Part shown: positions 55,271 through 62,417 of the stretch, piece by piece
How the letters are laid out: the number at the start of each line of letters is the position of its first letter
Position numbering within the stretch: the first letter of the stretch is position 1
NCBI GenBank assembly: GCA_002839855.1
Contig: PGYV01000006.1
Coordinates: 115,811-179,810, forward strand
Reading direction: 5' to 3'
From: Candidatus Goldiibacteriota bacterium HGW-Goldbacteria-1
GTDB lineage: Bacteria > Oederibacteriota > PGYV01
Length of the DNA stretch: 64,000 nt
The notes under the pieces: model-generated
What the model saw: the letters and a program-made list of their open reading frames with translations, nothing else
What the model was told of the DNA's origin: nothing
The model's database searches: none
Translations under genes and position numbers: made by a program

Positions 55271-55928
55271 AAAATCTATTTTTGTACTAATTACAATTTT
55301 AACTTTATGGCAGGCTTTACCGGCCGATGCGGTTTTAACCGATTTGGCATCTGAATCAGTTAAAAAACATCAGGAGCTGCTTGTAACAATTGCAGAAAAA
55401 GAAAGAATCCTGAACACCTTAAGGATGAATCCGGCAAAGGCATCTTTATGGAATTTTGCCGACAGAAACCGGCGCGAACGCACGGTCCAGCAGCGCAGCC
55501 GGCTTATAAATGAAATAAACAGTTTAAACCATCAAAGCGATCAGGTTAAGCTGGATATCCTTAGCCAAAGGGCCGGCCTGTATGAATCCTTAAAAAATCC
55601 TTCAGAGATTACAGACAGCCTTGTAGCCGCAATAAATTACGGCGACAAACTGGAATTTGAACGACTTGCGGCATACCAGTTTCTGGACCAGGCCAGCATA
55701 AGCCTTAAAAACGGCTCTGATAAGGCCGAACTGCTTAAGACCATATATACCAGGCAGAGTCTGGTTATAAACGACATAGATGCCATGATATCCCGTCTAA
55801 AAGCTAAAAATACCGCCTTAAAAGCCATTTCCGGAGCATTTATAGGTGAAATTGACACACAGATACAGGAATTGGGGGAAATACGCAGAAAAGGGCAAAT
55901 ATCGCAGGATTTGATTAAAGATAAGTAA
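55263..55928 (+). CDS. Exported coiled-coil protein
   Basis: 221 aa from GTG 55263, overlapping the activator gene. Signal peptide (MIKKSIFVLITILTLWQALPADA), then almost entirely helical, with heptad-like spacing (ESVKKHQELLVTIAEKERILNTL, RSRLINEINSLNHQSDQVKLDILSQRAGLYESL, DIDAMISRLKAKNTALKAI). No family recognised. Last gene of the sigma-54 envelope run and probably periplasmic. A minisatellite starts a few bases after its stop. Confidence 0.75.
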   Translation: MIKKSIFVLITILTLWQALPADAVLTDLASESVKKHQELLVTIAEKERILNTLRMNPAKASLWNFADRNRRERTVQQRSRLINEINSLNHQSDQVKLDILSQRAGLYESLKNPSEITDSLVAAINYGDKLEFERLAAYQFLDQASISLKNGSDKAELLKTIYTRQSLVINDIDAMISRLKAKNTALKAISGAFIGEIDTQIQELGEIRRKGQISQDLIKDK

Positions 55929-55934
55929 CAGCTG

Positions 55935-56125
55935 ACAGGTTACAGGTTACAGGTTACAGGTTACAGGTTACAGGTTACAGGTTACAGGTTACAGGTTACA
56001 GGTTACAAGTTACTACAGGTTACAGGTTACAGGTTACAGGTTACAAGTTACAAGTTACAGGTTACAGGTTACAAGTTACAGGTTACAGGTTACAGGTTAC
56101 AGGTTACAGGTTACAAGTTACAAGT
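55935..56125. repeat. Heptanucleotide minisatellite (ACAGGTT)n
   Basis: About 27 tandem copies of ACAGGTT, some as ACAAGTT, with one 3-bp interruption near 56011. It begins just after the stop codon at 55928. Unit number is likely to vary between strains by slippage. Confidence 0.95.
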
Positions 56126-56496
56126 AGAAATACTAAACAATTCAAGCGAATCATGGCAAAAATCACGAAACAAACGCACAGGTTTTCCACATAAAAAACA
56201 AATATTCACAACGTCGCATAATGTATCTTATGTTAACTAACAATTTTGATAAAACCTCCTGTACCGCACGTTATTGTATTACTGTTATTGTTTTTAATCT
56301 CTCTGCTTTTATTGGCGTTTTATAGGTTTGTTATTATATATTATAGCGCGCAAAACTTCTAATGAAATTTTCTGATTAAATTCGCACGCCGGTGTGATTC
56401 GGAGGAAATAAGTTATTCACATCCCCCTACTACAGCAGCTCGGAGGGTTGGCAGCTCGGCATCTCGGTTTAGACCTTTTGGTGGTTTGCCCTTGCC

Positions 56497-56525
56497 TTGG
56501 TAGGCGCGTCTTTTAAGGCGCGGTT
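56497..56525. repeat. Dispersed palindromic repeat family A, copy 5
   Basis: TTGGTAGGCGCGTCTTTTAA followed by GGCGCGG; same core as copy 4 inverted. Confidence 0.7.
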
Positions 56526-56601
56526 GAAGCTAGCCTGCGAGCGGAAATCCCTGCGATGAAACGAGTTCACGAGCGTAAGAAGCAGGGACAGCTAAAATCT
56601 T

Positions 56602-56632
56602 AAACCACGCACCCTAAAGGGTTCGGTTGGAG
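56602..56632. repeat. Dispersed palindromic repeat family A, copy 6 (inverted, diverged)
   Basis: AAACCACGCACCCTAAAGGG followed by TTCGGTTGG; the right arm has decayed relative to copy 8. Confidence 0.6.
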
Positions 56633-56660
56633 CAAGCCTGGCAGGGACAGCCCGTAAAAA

Positions 56661-56698
56661 TTGAGGGACGGATGGTCGGATACACAGAGGGACGGAGG
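56661..56698. repeat. Dispersed repeat family C, copy 3
   Basis: GAGGGACGGATGGTCGGATA, then ACACAGAGGGACGGAGG. Near-identical, in reverse, to 31361-31399. Confidence 0.7.
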
Positions 56699-56774
56699 AA
56701 TAATGCCTAACCCATAGACTATTATAACCCATATCCCATAAATAAAACAAAGACGCTCGGAAGCTCGGTTTAGA

Positions 56775-56808
56775 TTTGGTAGACGCGGGTCTTCAGCCCG
56801 CGGTAGTG
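56775..56808. repeat. Dispersed palindromic repeat family A, copy 7
   Basis: TTTGGTAGACGCGGGTCTTC then AGCCCGCGG; matches copies 2 and 9. Confidence 0.75.
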
Positions 56809-56827
56809 GAAGTAAAAACACAAAATG

Positions 56828-56856
56828 CACGGGACGCGCAAAAACGATTCCCCTGC
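56828..56856. repeat. Dispersed repeat family B, copy 3 (diverged)
   Basis: Starts CACGGGACGCGCA like copies 1 and 2, then diverges. Confidence 0.5.
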
Positions 56857-56869
56857 TAAAAACAAATCT

Positions 56870-56904
56870 AAACCACGCACCCTAAAGGGTGCGGCTACCA
56901 GAAC
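56870..56904. repeat. Dispersed palindromic repeat family A, copy 8 (inverted)
   Basis: CCGCACCC-type palindrome GCACCCTAAAGGGTGC with the full CGGCTACCAGAAC tail, almost the same as copy 3. Confidence 0.75.
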
Positions 56905-56960
56905 GAAAATCAGATACTTGAAAGGTTGGTTTAGATTTGGTATATGCGTGTCTTTAAAAC

Positions 56961-57044
56961 CTGTAACTTGTCAGCTGTAACTTGTCAGCTGTAACTTGTC
57001 AGCTGTAACTTGTCAGCTGTAACTTGTCAGCTGTAACTTTAGCT
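56961..57044. repeat. 14-bp minisatellite (CTGTAACTTGTCAG)n
   Basis: Five full copies and a partial sixth. The reverse complement contains ACAAGTTACAG, so it is built from the same words as the (ACAGGTT)n array at 55935 but in opposite orientation. It abuts the stop codon of the LacI-type gene. Confidence 0.95.
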
Positions 57045-57893
57045 CTACGCCGACTGCCTTATGATAAATTTGGGGTCAAGGATTATAAGGCGGGATTCGT
57101 CTTTTCCAACCTGCCCGTTTATGCACCTGACGGCAAGTTCAAAAGCTTCAGAGCCAAGTTTTTCAAGGGGCTGTTTTACCGTGGTTAAAGCCGGCTTTGT
57201 AAATTCCGAAACGTTGATGTCATCGTACCCTACCACCGCGACATCCTTTGGAACGTCCAGCCCTGCCTGTTGAATCGCCTCTATAGCGCCCATTGCGACA
57301 AGGTCGCCGGCTGCACAAAATATTGCATCAAGATCTTTATATTCGGCCATAAACTCTTTGGTCCGCTGTACACCTTCATCAAACTCATAATAAGCCACGT
57401 GCTTAACCATTTTCTGGTCAAATTCAAGTTCATAGTCTTCCATTGCTTTTCTGTAACCTATAAGGCGTTCCACCACATTGGCGTTTGTCCTTTTATCAAG
57501 AAACTCGCCGGAGATAATGCCGATTTTCTTTCTTCCCTGCTTTATAAGGTGTTCAACCGCCATATAAGACCCTTTTACATTATCCACCTTAACAGTGTGC
57601 CCGCCTTCCACCGTTTCTTCAATAAATACAACGGGAATGCCTGCATTTTTATATGATTCAAGCAGGTCGCTTTCCATTGGCACACTTATGGATATCATGG
57701 CATCTGCCCTGCGTTCTAATAAGATTGTTTTTAAGATGTCGTTTTCAAAATCTGTCCTGCCTGTGGTGGGATAATAATTAACTTCATAAGGCCCTTTAAA
57801 CAGGTGCGGCTCTATGCCGTGAAGTATTTCATGGACAAAATTATTGGAAAACAGTTTGGATACGACGGCTATAGTATGAAAATCATTGGGCAT
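57045..57893 (-). CDS. LacI/GalR-type ligand-binding protein lacking the DNA-binding domain
   Basis: 282 aa, starting at once with the periplasmic-binding-protein-like core (HTIAVVSKLFSNNFVHEILHGIEP) that in LacI proteins follows a ~55-residue helix-turn-helix head. Core motifs are present: RRADAMISISVPME, IPVVFIEETVEGGHTVKVDNVKGSYMAVEHLIKQGRKKIGIISG, AIFCAAGDLVAMGAIEAIQQAGLDVPKDVAVVGYDDINVSEFTKPALTTVKQP. An in-frame stop lies about nine codons upstream of the ATG, so no head is hidden there. No signal peptide. It may be a dominant-negative partner, a remnant, or a cytoplasmic sugar sensor. Confidence 0.85.
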   Translation of the reverse strand: MPNDFHTIAVVSKLFSNNFVHEILHGIEPHLFKGPYEVNYYPTTGRTDFENDILKTILLERRADAMISISVPMESDLLESYKNAGIPVVFIEETVEGGHTVKVDNVKGSYMAVEHLIKQGRKKIGIISGEFLDKRTNANVVERLIGYRKAMEDYELEFDQKMVKHVAYYEFDEGVQRTKEFMAEYKDLDAIFCAAGDLVAMGAIEAIQQAGLDVPKDVAVVGYDDINVSEFTKPALTTVKQPLEKLGSEAFELAVRCINGQVGKDESRLIILDPKFIIRQSA

Positions 57894-58237
57894 AAAAACC
57901 CTCTTTTTTTTTATTAATTACCTTAAAATGATTATATCATAAAAAGTTTAACTATTGCCGAAACAATAACCAGAACAAATACTAAATTAATCGTAGGAAA
58001 AAGGAGGTATTTTTTCACAAAAGATAACTATCCCCCGCCGCCCTCCCTCACTTCATCGCAGAGTTGCAAGTTGAGATTAGGTGAGAATTTTAGATAAATA
58101 TATTAAAAACTCCGCTTTTCTGAACCGTTGCAAGATTTGCAATAATTCAATTCTGTTTTCGGAGGTAAAGCACCCTTATCTTTCATTTTCATGTCCCCTG
58201 TGTCTTATTTAATATATAAAAACTCTACTCCTTGCTT
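57894..58237. other. Intergenic region, 344 bp
   Basis: Contains the LacI-type gene promoter near 57931. The remainder has no open frame, repeat or RNA-like fold I can support. Confidence 0.55.
57931..57939 (-). promoter_or_regulatory. Extended -10 promoter of the LacI-type gene (TGATATAAT)
   Basis: On the minus strand TGA precedes consensus TATAAT, 37 bp before the ATG. Confidence 0.6.
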
Positions 58238-58984
58238 CTACTTATCAAACCAGTCCTGGGCCATATGCCTGAATTCGTGTTTCTTTGAAACAACGGTCAT
58301 ATGCCCGCCTGAAAGGTATATCTTTGATTCAAAAAGCGGGTTTTTTGCCAGCGCCGTGTGTATTTTTTCATCCAGGCTTTTAATTAAAGGATTATCCTTT
58401 GCTCCGGTGAACAATACCGGGCATTGAATTTTTTCAAGGCCTGCGGGAACATATTTTCTGCCTGATTTTGCAAATCTAAGCAGCATATCATTGTCCATCT
58501 GCATAACTTTTTTATACCTGAAACTGTGCTGTAGAAACCAGGCGTACCAGTACTTTCCGCGGATGGCTTCATTTCTGTCAGCAATAAGTTTTTCCGCCTC
58601 ATCTAATTTCATACTCTCCCCCAGAAAACTGTCCGCGATTACTTTTTTAACAAGCCCCGGCGCTTCTATCGCCATATTAAGCGCCACCATTGCTCCGCCT
58701 TCCGTGCCAATCACATACGTCTTCTGCACGCCAAGCGCGGCGCATACTGAAACCGCGCACTTTGCCATTTCACGCCAGAAATCATCCGGAAACTGCTTAA
58801 CCGGGTCAGACTTGCCGTGCCCCGGATAGTCAAACATAAACGTCCTGTACACGCGCCTGTAATGCTTATATTCCCCGCCCATCATCGCGCTTGATACTGT
58901 ATTACCATGAAGAATAAGCAGGTGTTCCCCTTTTCCTTTGGCTTTATAAAATACCCTTTGTCCCTGATAAGCAATATACGGCAT
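58238..58984 (-). CDS. Alpha/beta hydrolase fold protein with Glu at the nucleophile position
   Basis: 248 aa. Fold landmarks: oxyanion strand HLLILHGNTVSS, DYPGHGKSD, then the nucleophile elbow VIGTEGGAMVALNMA, which reads G-x-E-x-G with Glu95 where Ser, Cys or Asp is expected. The remaining triad members look present (Asp197 in TGAKDNPL, His228 in LSGGHMTVV). Either the chemistry is unusual or the protein is a non-catalytic binder. ATG behind AAGGAGAA, 32 bp after the metH-like gene on the same strand, so the two probably form an operon. Substrate unknown. Confidence 0.85.
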   Translation of the reverse strand: MPYIAYQGQRVFYKAKGKGEHLLILHGNTVSSAMMGGEYKHYRRVYRTFMFDYPGHGKSDPVKQFPDDFWREMAKCAVSVCAALGVQKTYVIGTEGGAMVALNMAIEAPGLVKKVIADSFLGESMKLDEAEKLIADRNEAIRGKYWYAWFLQHSFRYKKVMQMDNDMLLRFAKSGRKYVPAGLEKIQCPVLFTGAKDNPLIKSLDEKIHTALAKNPLFESKIYLSGGHMTVVSKKHEFRHMAQDWFDK

Positions 58985-59015
58985 TATAATTCTCCTTATT
59001 TTTTAAGTTGAAAGT

Positions 59016-61424
59016 TTACTTTTCAGTAAGCTTCCGGGCAAGTTTTACGGCTTCGTAAGCGTCCTTTGAATAACCGTCCGCCCCTATTTCATCGGCATAC
59101 GCCTGGTCTACAACCGCTCCGCCTATAATGAACCTGGCGTTAAGGCCCTCTTTTTTTGCAAGGTCAATAACCGGTTTCATTTCTATCATTGTGGTGGTCA
59201 TAAGCGCGGACAAACCAATAACCTGCGCCCCTGTTTCTTTTGCTTTTTTAACTATCTCTTCAGCAGACACATCTTTGCCAAGGTCAAACACCTGAAACCC
59301 ATAATTCTTCAGCATCAAAGATACTATATTTTTACCTATATCGTGGATGTCGCCTTTAACCGTTGCCATTACCACTTTTTTCTGCGACCCTTCCGTTTCA
59401 CTTTTTTTAAGCAGAGGTTCAAGTATGGCAAAAGCGGCTTTCATGGCCTCCGCGCTTTGTATTAACTGCGGAAGAAAATACTGTTTTTTCTCAAACAGAT
59501 TCCCAACGTGGTTAATTGCCGGAATTAAAATATCATCCACTATTTTTGACGGGGCAATATTACCAGCCACCGCTGAATTTATAAGCCCGGTTATTTTCTC
59601 TTTATTCCCTTTTACAACCGCTTCGTAAATCTGCTCTTCGTTAGATTTGCCGCTAACCTGCGCCGCTTTGGAATCGGGTTTTACTGCATTGCCAAACTTC
59701 TCTATGTAAAGCGCGCTGTTGGTGTCGGTGGCGTTTAAGACATCTGACGCCGCTTTAATCTGCATTAAAAGTTCCGCTGAAGGGTTGGCAATAACCGTGG
59801 TAAGCCCGCTGTTAACCGCCATTGCAAGAAAAGCCGCGTTTACATAGCCGCGTTCAGGCAGACCAAACGACACATTTGACAGACCGCAGGTTGTGTTAAA
59901 ACCAAGCGCGGACGCTTTTTCGATTACGTCAAGCGTTACTTTAGCGGCTTTCTGGTCAGACGATACCGTCATTACAAGGCCGTCTATTATTATATCCTTT
60001 TCTGTGTATCCATATTTTTTTGCCTGTTTAAATACCCTCTGTACAACACTTATCCTGCTGCCCGAGTCTGCCGGAATGCCCTTGTCATCAAGGGGCAGTA
60101 AAATAAACATGGCGCCGTATTTAGCCGCGACAGGCAGAAGTTTTTCTATTTTTTTGGACTCTCCCGAAATGGAATTAATAAGCGCCCTGCCGGGATAAGC
60201 CCTTAACGCGGCTTCCACAACTTCCGGTGATGATGAATCTATACAAAGCGGAAGTTCAGACTGATTGCTTAATAACTCTATTATTTTTATCATTACGGCT
60301 TTTTCATCAATTCCGGCCATGCCCGCGTTTACGTCAAGAATCCCGGCTCCGCCGGCTGCCTGCTCTTCGGCAAAGCGCCTTACTTCGGCTGTTTTTCCTT
60401 CTTTTAATTCCGCCTGAAGCTGCTTCTTGCCTGTAGGATTTATACGCTCGCCTATTACTGTAAGCGGGTAATCACTGCCGATAAATACGGTTTTTCTTGC
60501 CGATGTCACAGCGCTGAAACTTACAGAATTATTTTTAAAACCCGTGTTTTTTATTTTACTGATTTCTTTAGCTGTTTTCTCTATGTACTCCGGCGATGTG
60601 CCGCAGCAGCCGCCTAACAGATTAATTCCCGCGTTTACAAAAGGCGCGGCAAAAGTACAGAATTCACCCGCTACCATTTCAAATACAGTTTTGCCGTCTT
60701 TTAATTTTGGCAGCCCGGCATTTGGTTTGGCCAGAAGCGGTATTTTAGAGTATGGTTTTAAAGCTTTAATTACTTCAAGCATCTCTTTTGGGCCGGTGGA
60801 ACAGTTTGCCCCAAACGCGTCAATATTCATTGCCTGCAGTGTTATAAGCGCTGTTAACGGGTCTGTACCTGTAAGCGTCCTGCCGTCTTTATCAAATGTC
60901 ATTGAAACCATTATAGGAAGGCTGCAGCTTTCCTGAACCGCCAATACCGCGGCGCGCGCTTCCTGAATGTCCATCATTGTTTCTATTGCAAAAAGGTCCA
61001 CACCGCCCGCAAGAAGCCCTTTAACCTGTTCCTTAAAAATATTTACCATTTCTTCAAACGGGATGTCGCCAAATGGTTTTGGGAAATGCCCCGTAGGTGC
61101 AATGTCCCCTGCTATAAGAGCATGATTTCCCGCGGCTTTTTTTGACAAAAGCGCAAGGTCCCTGTTTATTTCAAAGGTCTGCCCCTTAAGTCCGTATTCT
61201 TCAAGTTTTACGGGATTGCCGCCAAAAGTAAAAGTATAAATGATATCAGAACCCGCTGCTGCGTATTCATTCTGCAGCCCTGACAGGACATCTGGATTTT
61301 CAAGCGCCCATTTTTCCGGGCAGACACCCGCGGGCATACCGCGTTTCTGCAGCGCCACACCGCTTGACCCGTCAAGTATAAGGACTCTTTTTTCCACAAG
61401 CTTTTTAAACTGTTTTTTTGTCAT
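59016..61424 (-). CDS. metH: Cobalamin-dependent methionine synthase, short form without activation domain
   Basis: About 802 aa from the ATG at 61424 (MTKKQFKKLVEKRVLILDG). A promoter-like TATAAT sits only 3 bp before the earlier in-frame ATG at 61448, and GGTGAG precedes this one. Domains: homocysteine methyltransferase (about 1-300; zinc Cys in GANCSTGP and GGCCGTSP), pterin-binding TIM barrel (about 320-580; GERINPTGKKQ, DVNAGM, IDSSSPEV), cobalamin cap and B12-binding (about 600-802; VKGDIHDIGKNIV with the B12-ligand His). The AdoMet-dependent reactivation domain of E. coli MetH (about 1230 aa) is absent. Reactivation must come from a separate protein. Confidence 0.93.
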   Translation of the reverse strand: MTKKQFKKLVEKRVLILDGSSGVALQKRGMPAGVCPEKWALENPDVLSGLQNEYAAAGSDIIYTFTFGGNPVKLEEYGLKGQTFEINRDLALLSKKAAGNHALIAGDIAPTGHFPKPFGDIPFEEMVNIFKEQVKGLLAGGVDLFAIETMMDIQEARAAVLAVQESCSLPIMVSMTFDKDGRTLTGTDPLTALITLQAMNIDAFGANCSTGPKEMLEVIKALKPYSKIPLLAKPNAGLPKLKDGKTVFEMVAGEFCTFAAPFVNAGINLLGGCCGTSPEYIEKTAKEISKIKNTGFKNNSVSFSAVTSARKTVFIGSDYPLTVIGERINPTGKKQLQAELKEGKTAEVRRFAEEQAAGGAGILDVNAGMAGIDEKAVMIKIIELLSNQSELPLCIDSSSPEVVEAALRAYPGRALINSISGESKKIEKLLPVAAKYGAMFILLPLDDKGIPADSGSRISVVQRVFKQAKKYGYTEKDIIIDGLVMTVSSDQKAAKVTLDVIEKASALGFNTTCGLSNVSFGLPERGYVNAAFLAMAVNSGLTTVIANPSAELLMQIKAASDVLNATDTNSALYIEKFGNAVKPDSKAAQVSGKSNEEQIYEAVVKGNKEKITGLINSAVAGNIAPSKIVDDILIPAINHVGNLFEKKQYFLPQLIQSAEAMKAAFAILEPLLKKSETEGSQKKVVMATVKGDIHDIGKNIVSLMLKNYGFQVFDLGKDVSAEEIVKKAKETGAQVIGLSALMTTTMIEMKPVIDLAKKEGLNARFIIGGAVVDQAYADEIGADGYSKDAYEAVKLARKLTEK

Positions 61425-61535
61425 CTTCTCACCACGTTGTTTAATCATAAAATTATACGGCGTTTTTTAATGATATCATATCGCCCCGCCCGCATACAAG
61501 TTTTTATAAAGGGGGATTTGTTCAGTTTTTGTTCT

Positions 61536-61564
61536 TGTAGGGACGGTGCTCCCGCGCTGTCCGG
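61536..61564. repeat. Dispersed repeat family B, copy 4 (inverted)
   Basis: TGTAGGGACGGTGCTCCCGC then GCTGTCCGG; the reverse complement matches the GGGAGCAC(C/G)GTCCC part of the family core. Confidence 0.55.
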
Positions 61565-61628
61565 CTTTTTTTCGAAGTTTGGATATGTAACTGTGGCAGA
61601 TGTCTGTTTAGGGTACGGACTTAAAAAT

Positions 61629-61664
61629 CAACTACCGCGGGCTAAAGACCCGCGTCTGCCAAAC
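61629..61664. repeat. Dispersed palindromic repeat family A, copy 9 (inverted)
   Basis: ACTACCGCGGGCTAAAGACC then CGCGTCTGCC; the reverse of copies 2 and 7. Confidence 0.75.
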
Positions 61665-61742
61665 ATTTAAACACCCGGACAAAAAAAATACCCAAACACG
61701 ATTAGTTTTCGCATATATACATTTCCCCGTACTTCATTTCTC

Positions 61743-61776
61743 TAAAAAAAAGGCCCGGGCAATAAGCCCGGGCCTT
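61743..61776 (-). terminator. Terminator of the Ala/Lys-rich protein gene
   Basis: An 11-bp stem AAGGCCCGGGC/GCCCGGGCCTT with a 5-nt loop. On the minus strand it runs into eight Ts. Confidence 0.92.
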
Positions 61777-61810
61777 GTAACAATGCTTATTTAATTATTC
61801 GAAAGAATCA

Positions 61811-62245
61811 TTATTTGTCTTTCATCTTCTTTTTAACGTCTTCTTTCACTTTCTCTGCCTGTGCAGCTATTGAATTTCCTGCGTCTTCAATCTTTGCTTC
61901 AACTGATTTCAAGTTCTTTCCGGCTTTCTTTGCCTCTTTTTCTGCTATCTTTGCCGCCTTTTTCGCTTCTTTTTCTGCTTTCTTAGCTGCCTTTTTTGCT
62001 TCTTTTTCTACTTTTTTAGCTGCTTTTTCTGCAATCTTAGCCGCTTTTTTTGCCAATGCTGTTGCTTTCGCGTCCATAGAATTACCAACAGCTTCAACTG
62101 CAGCCGCAACTGAATTGCTTACGCCTTCAACCTTTGCCGCTGCTGATTTGGCATTGTTGCCCTTTTCTTCTGCTTTCTTTTCTGACGCAACTGCCATTGA
62201 TACTGCAAAAACAAACGCTAACAAGACAATAAAAAATCTTTTCAT
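61811..62245 (-). CDS. Exported Ala/Lys/Glu-rich helical protein
   Basis: 144 aa. Signal peptide (MKRFFIVLLAFVFAVSMAVA), then a low-complexity helix in which KKAAKKAEKEA-like units of 11-12 residues repeat about seven times (about 65-110). It is flanked by Asn-Ser-containing segments (VGNSMDAKA, AGNSIAAQAE) that themselves recur three times. Composition recalls histone-H1-like or TolA-like helices. No enzymatic feature. ATG behind AAGGAGG. Strong terminator. A second exported Lys-rich helix protein occurs at 49772, but the sequences are not clearly related. Confidence 0.8.
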   Translation of the reverse strand: MKRFFIVLLAFVFAVSMAVASEKKAEEKGNNAKSAAAKVEGVSNSVAAAVEAVGNSMDAKATALAKKAAKIAEKAAKKVEKEAKKAAKKAEKEAKKAAKIAEKEAKKAGKNLKSVEAKIEDAGNSIAAQAEKVKEDVKKKMKDK

Positions 62246-62290
62246 TTCTGTTTCCTCCTTGAATTTTAATTACAAAAATCAGTTAATTTC

Positions 62291-62319
62291 AGTATGCAAT
62301 TCTAACACTATTCTGCCAA
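62291..62319 (-). promoter_or_regulatory. Candidate promoter of the Ala/Lys-rich protein gene
   Basis: On the minus strand TTGGCA, 17-nt spacer, CATACT, about 45 bp before the ATG. Two mismatches from consensus. Confidence 0.35.
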
Positions 62320-62417
62320 ATAACAAGCAATACCTTTATTTTTAGTATCTTGCCGGTATTGATACAGTGACATCTCTGTCTATACAGGTGCAGGTGAAGC
62401 CGAAAAAACTTCTGCGC

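Larger units (their letters stand above)
56126..56960. other. Gene-free repeat island between two minisatellites
   Basis: No open frame with coding character. It carries family-A, -B and -C repeats plus GCTCGGA-type low-complexity blocks at about 56440-56470 and 56750-56770. Most of the ~270 bp at 56126-56400 is AT-rich and unassigned. Confidence 0.7.
61425..61810. other. Gene-free stretch between metH and the Ala/Lys-rich gene
   Basis: Holds a family-B repeat, a family-A repeat and the terminator at 61743; the remainder is unassigned. Confidence 0.6.

Noticed and set aside
55935..57044. CRISPR array
   Set aside because: Units of 7 and 14 bp are contiguous with no spacers, and no cas genes are nearby.
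61815..62345. Plus-strand open frame opposite the Ala/Lys-rich gene
   Set aside because: It is the mirror of a low-complexity gene that has a signal peptide, ribosome site and terminator on the minus strand.
62291..62345. Sigma-54 promoter on the minus strand before the Ala/Lys-rich gene
   Set aside because: TGGC and TTGC words are present but in the wrong order and spacing for a -24/-12 site.
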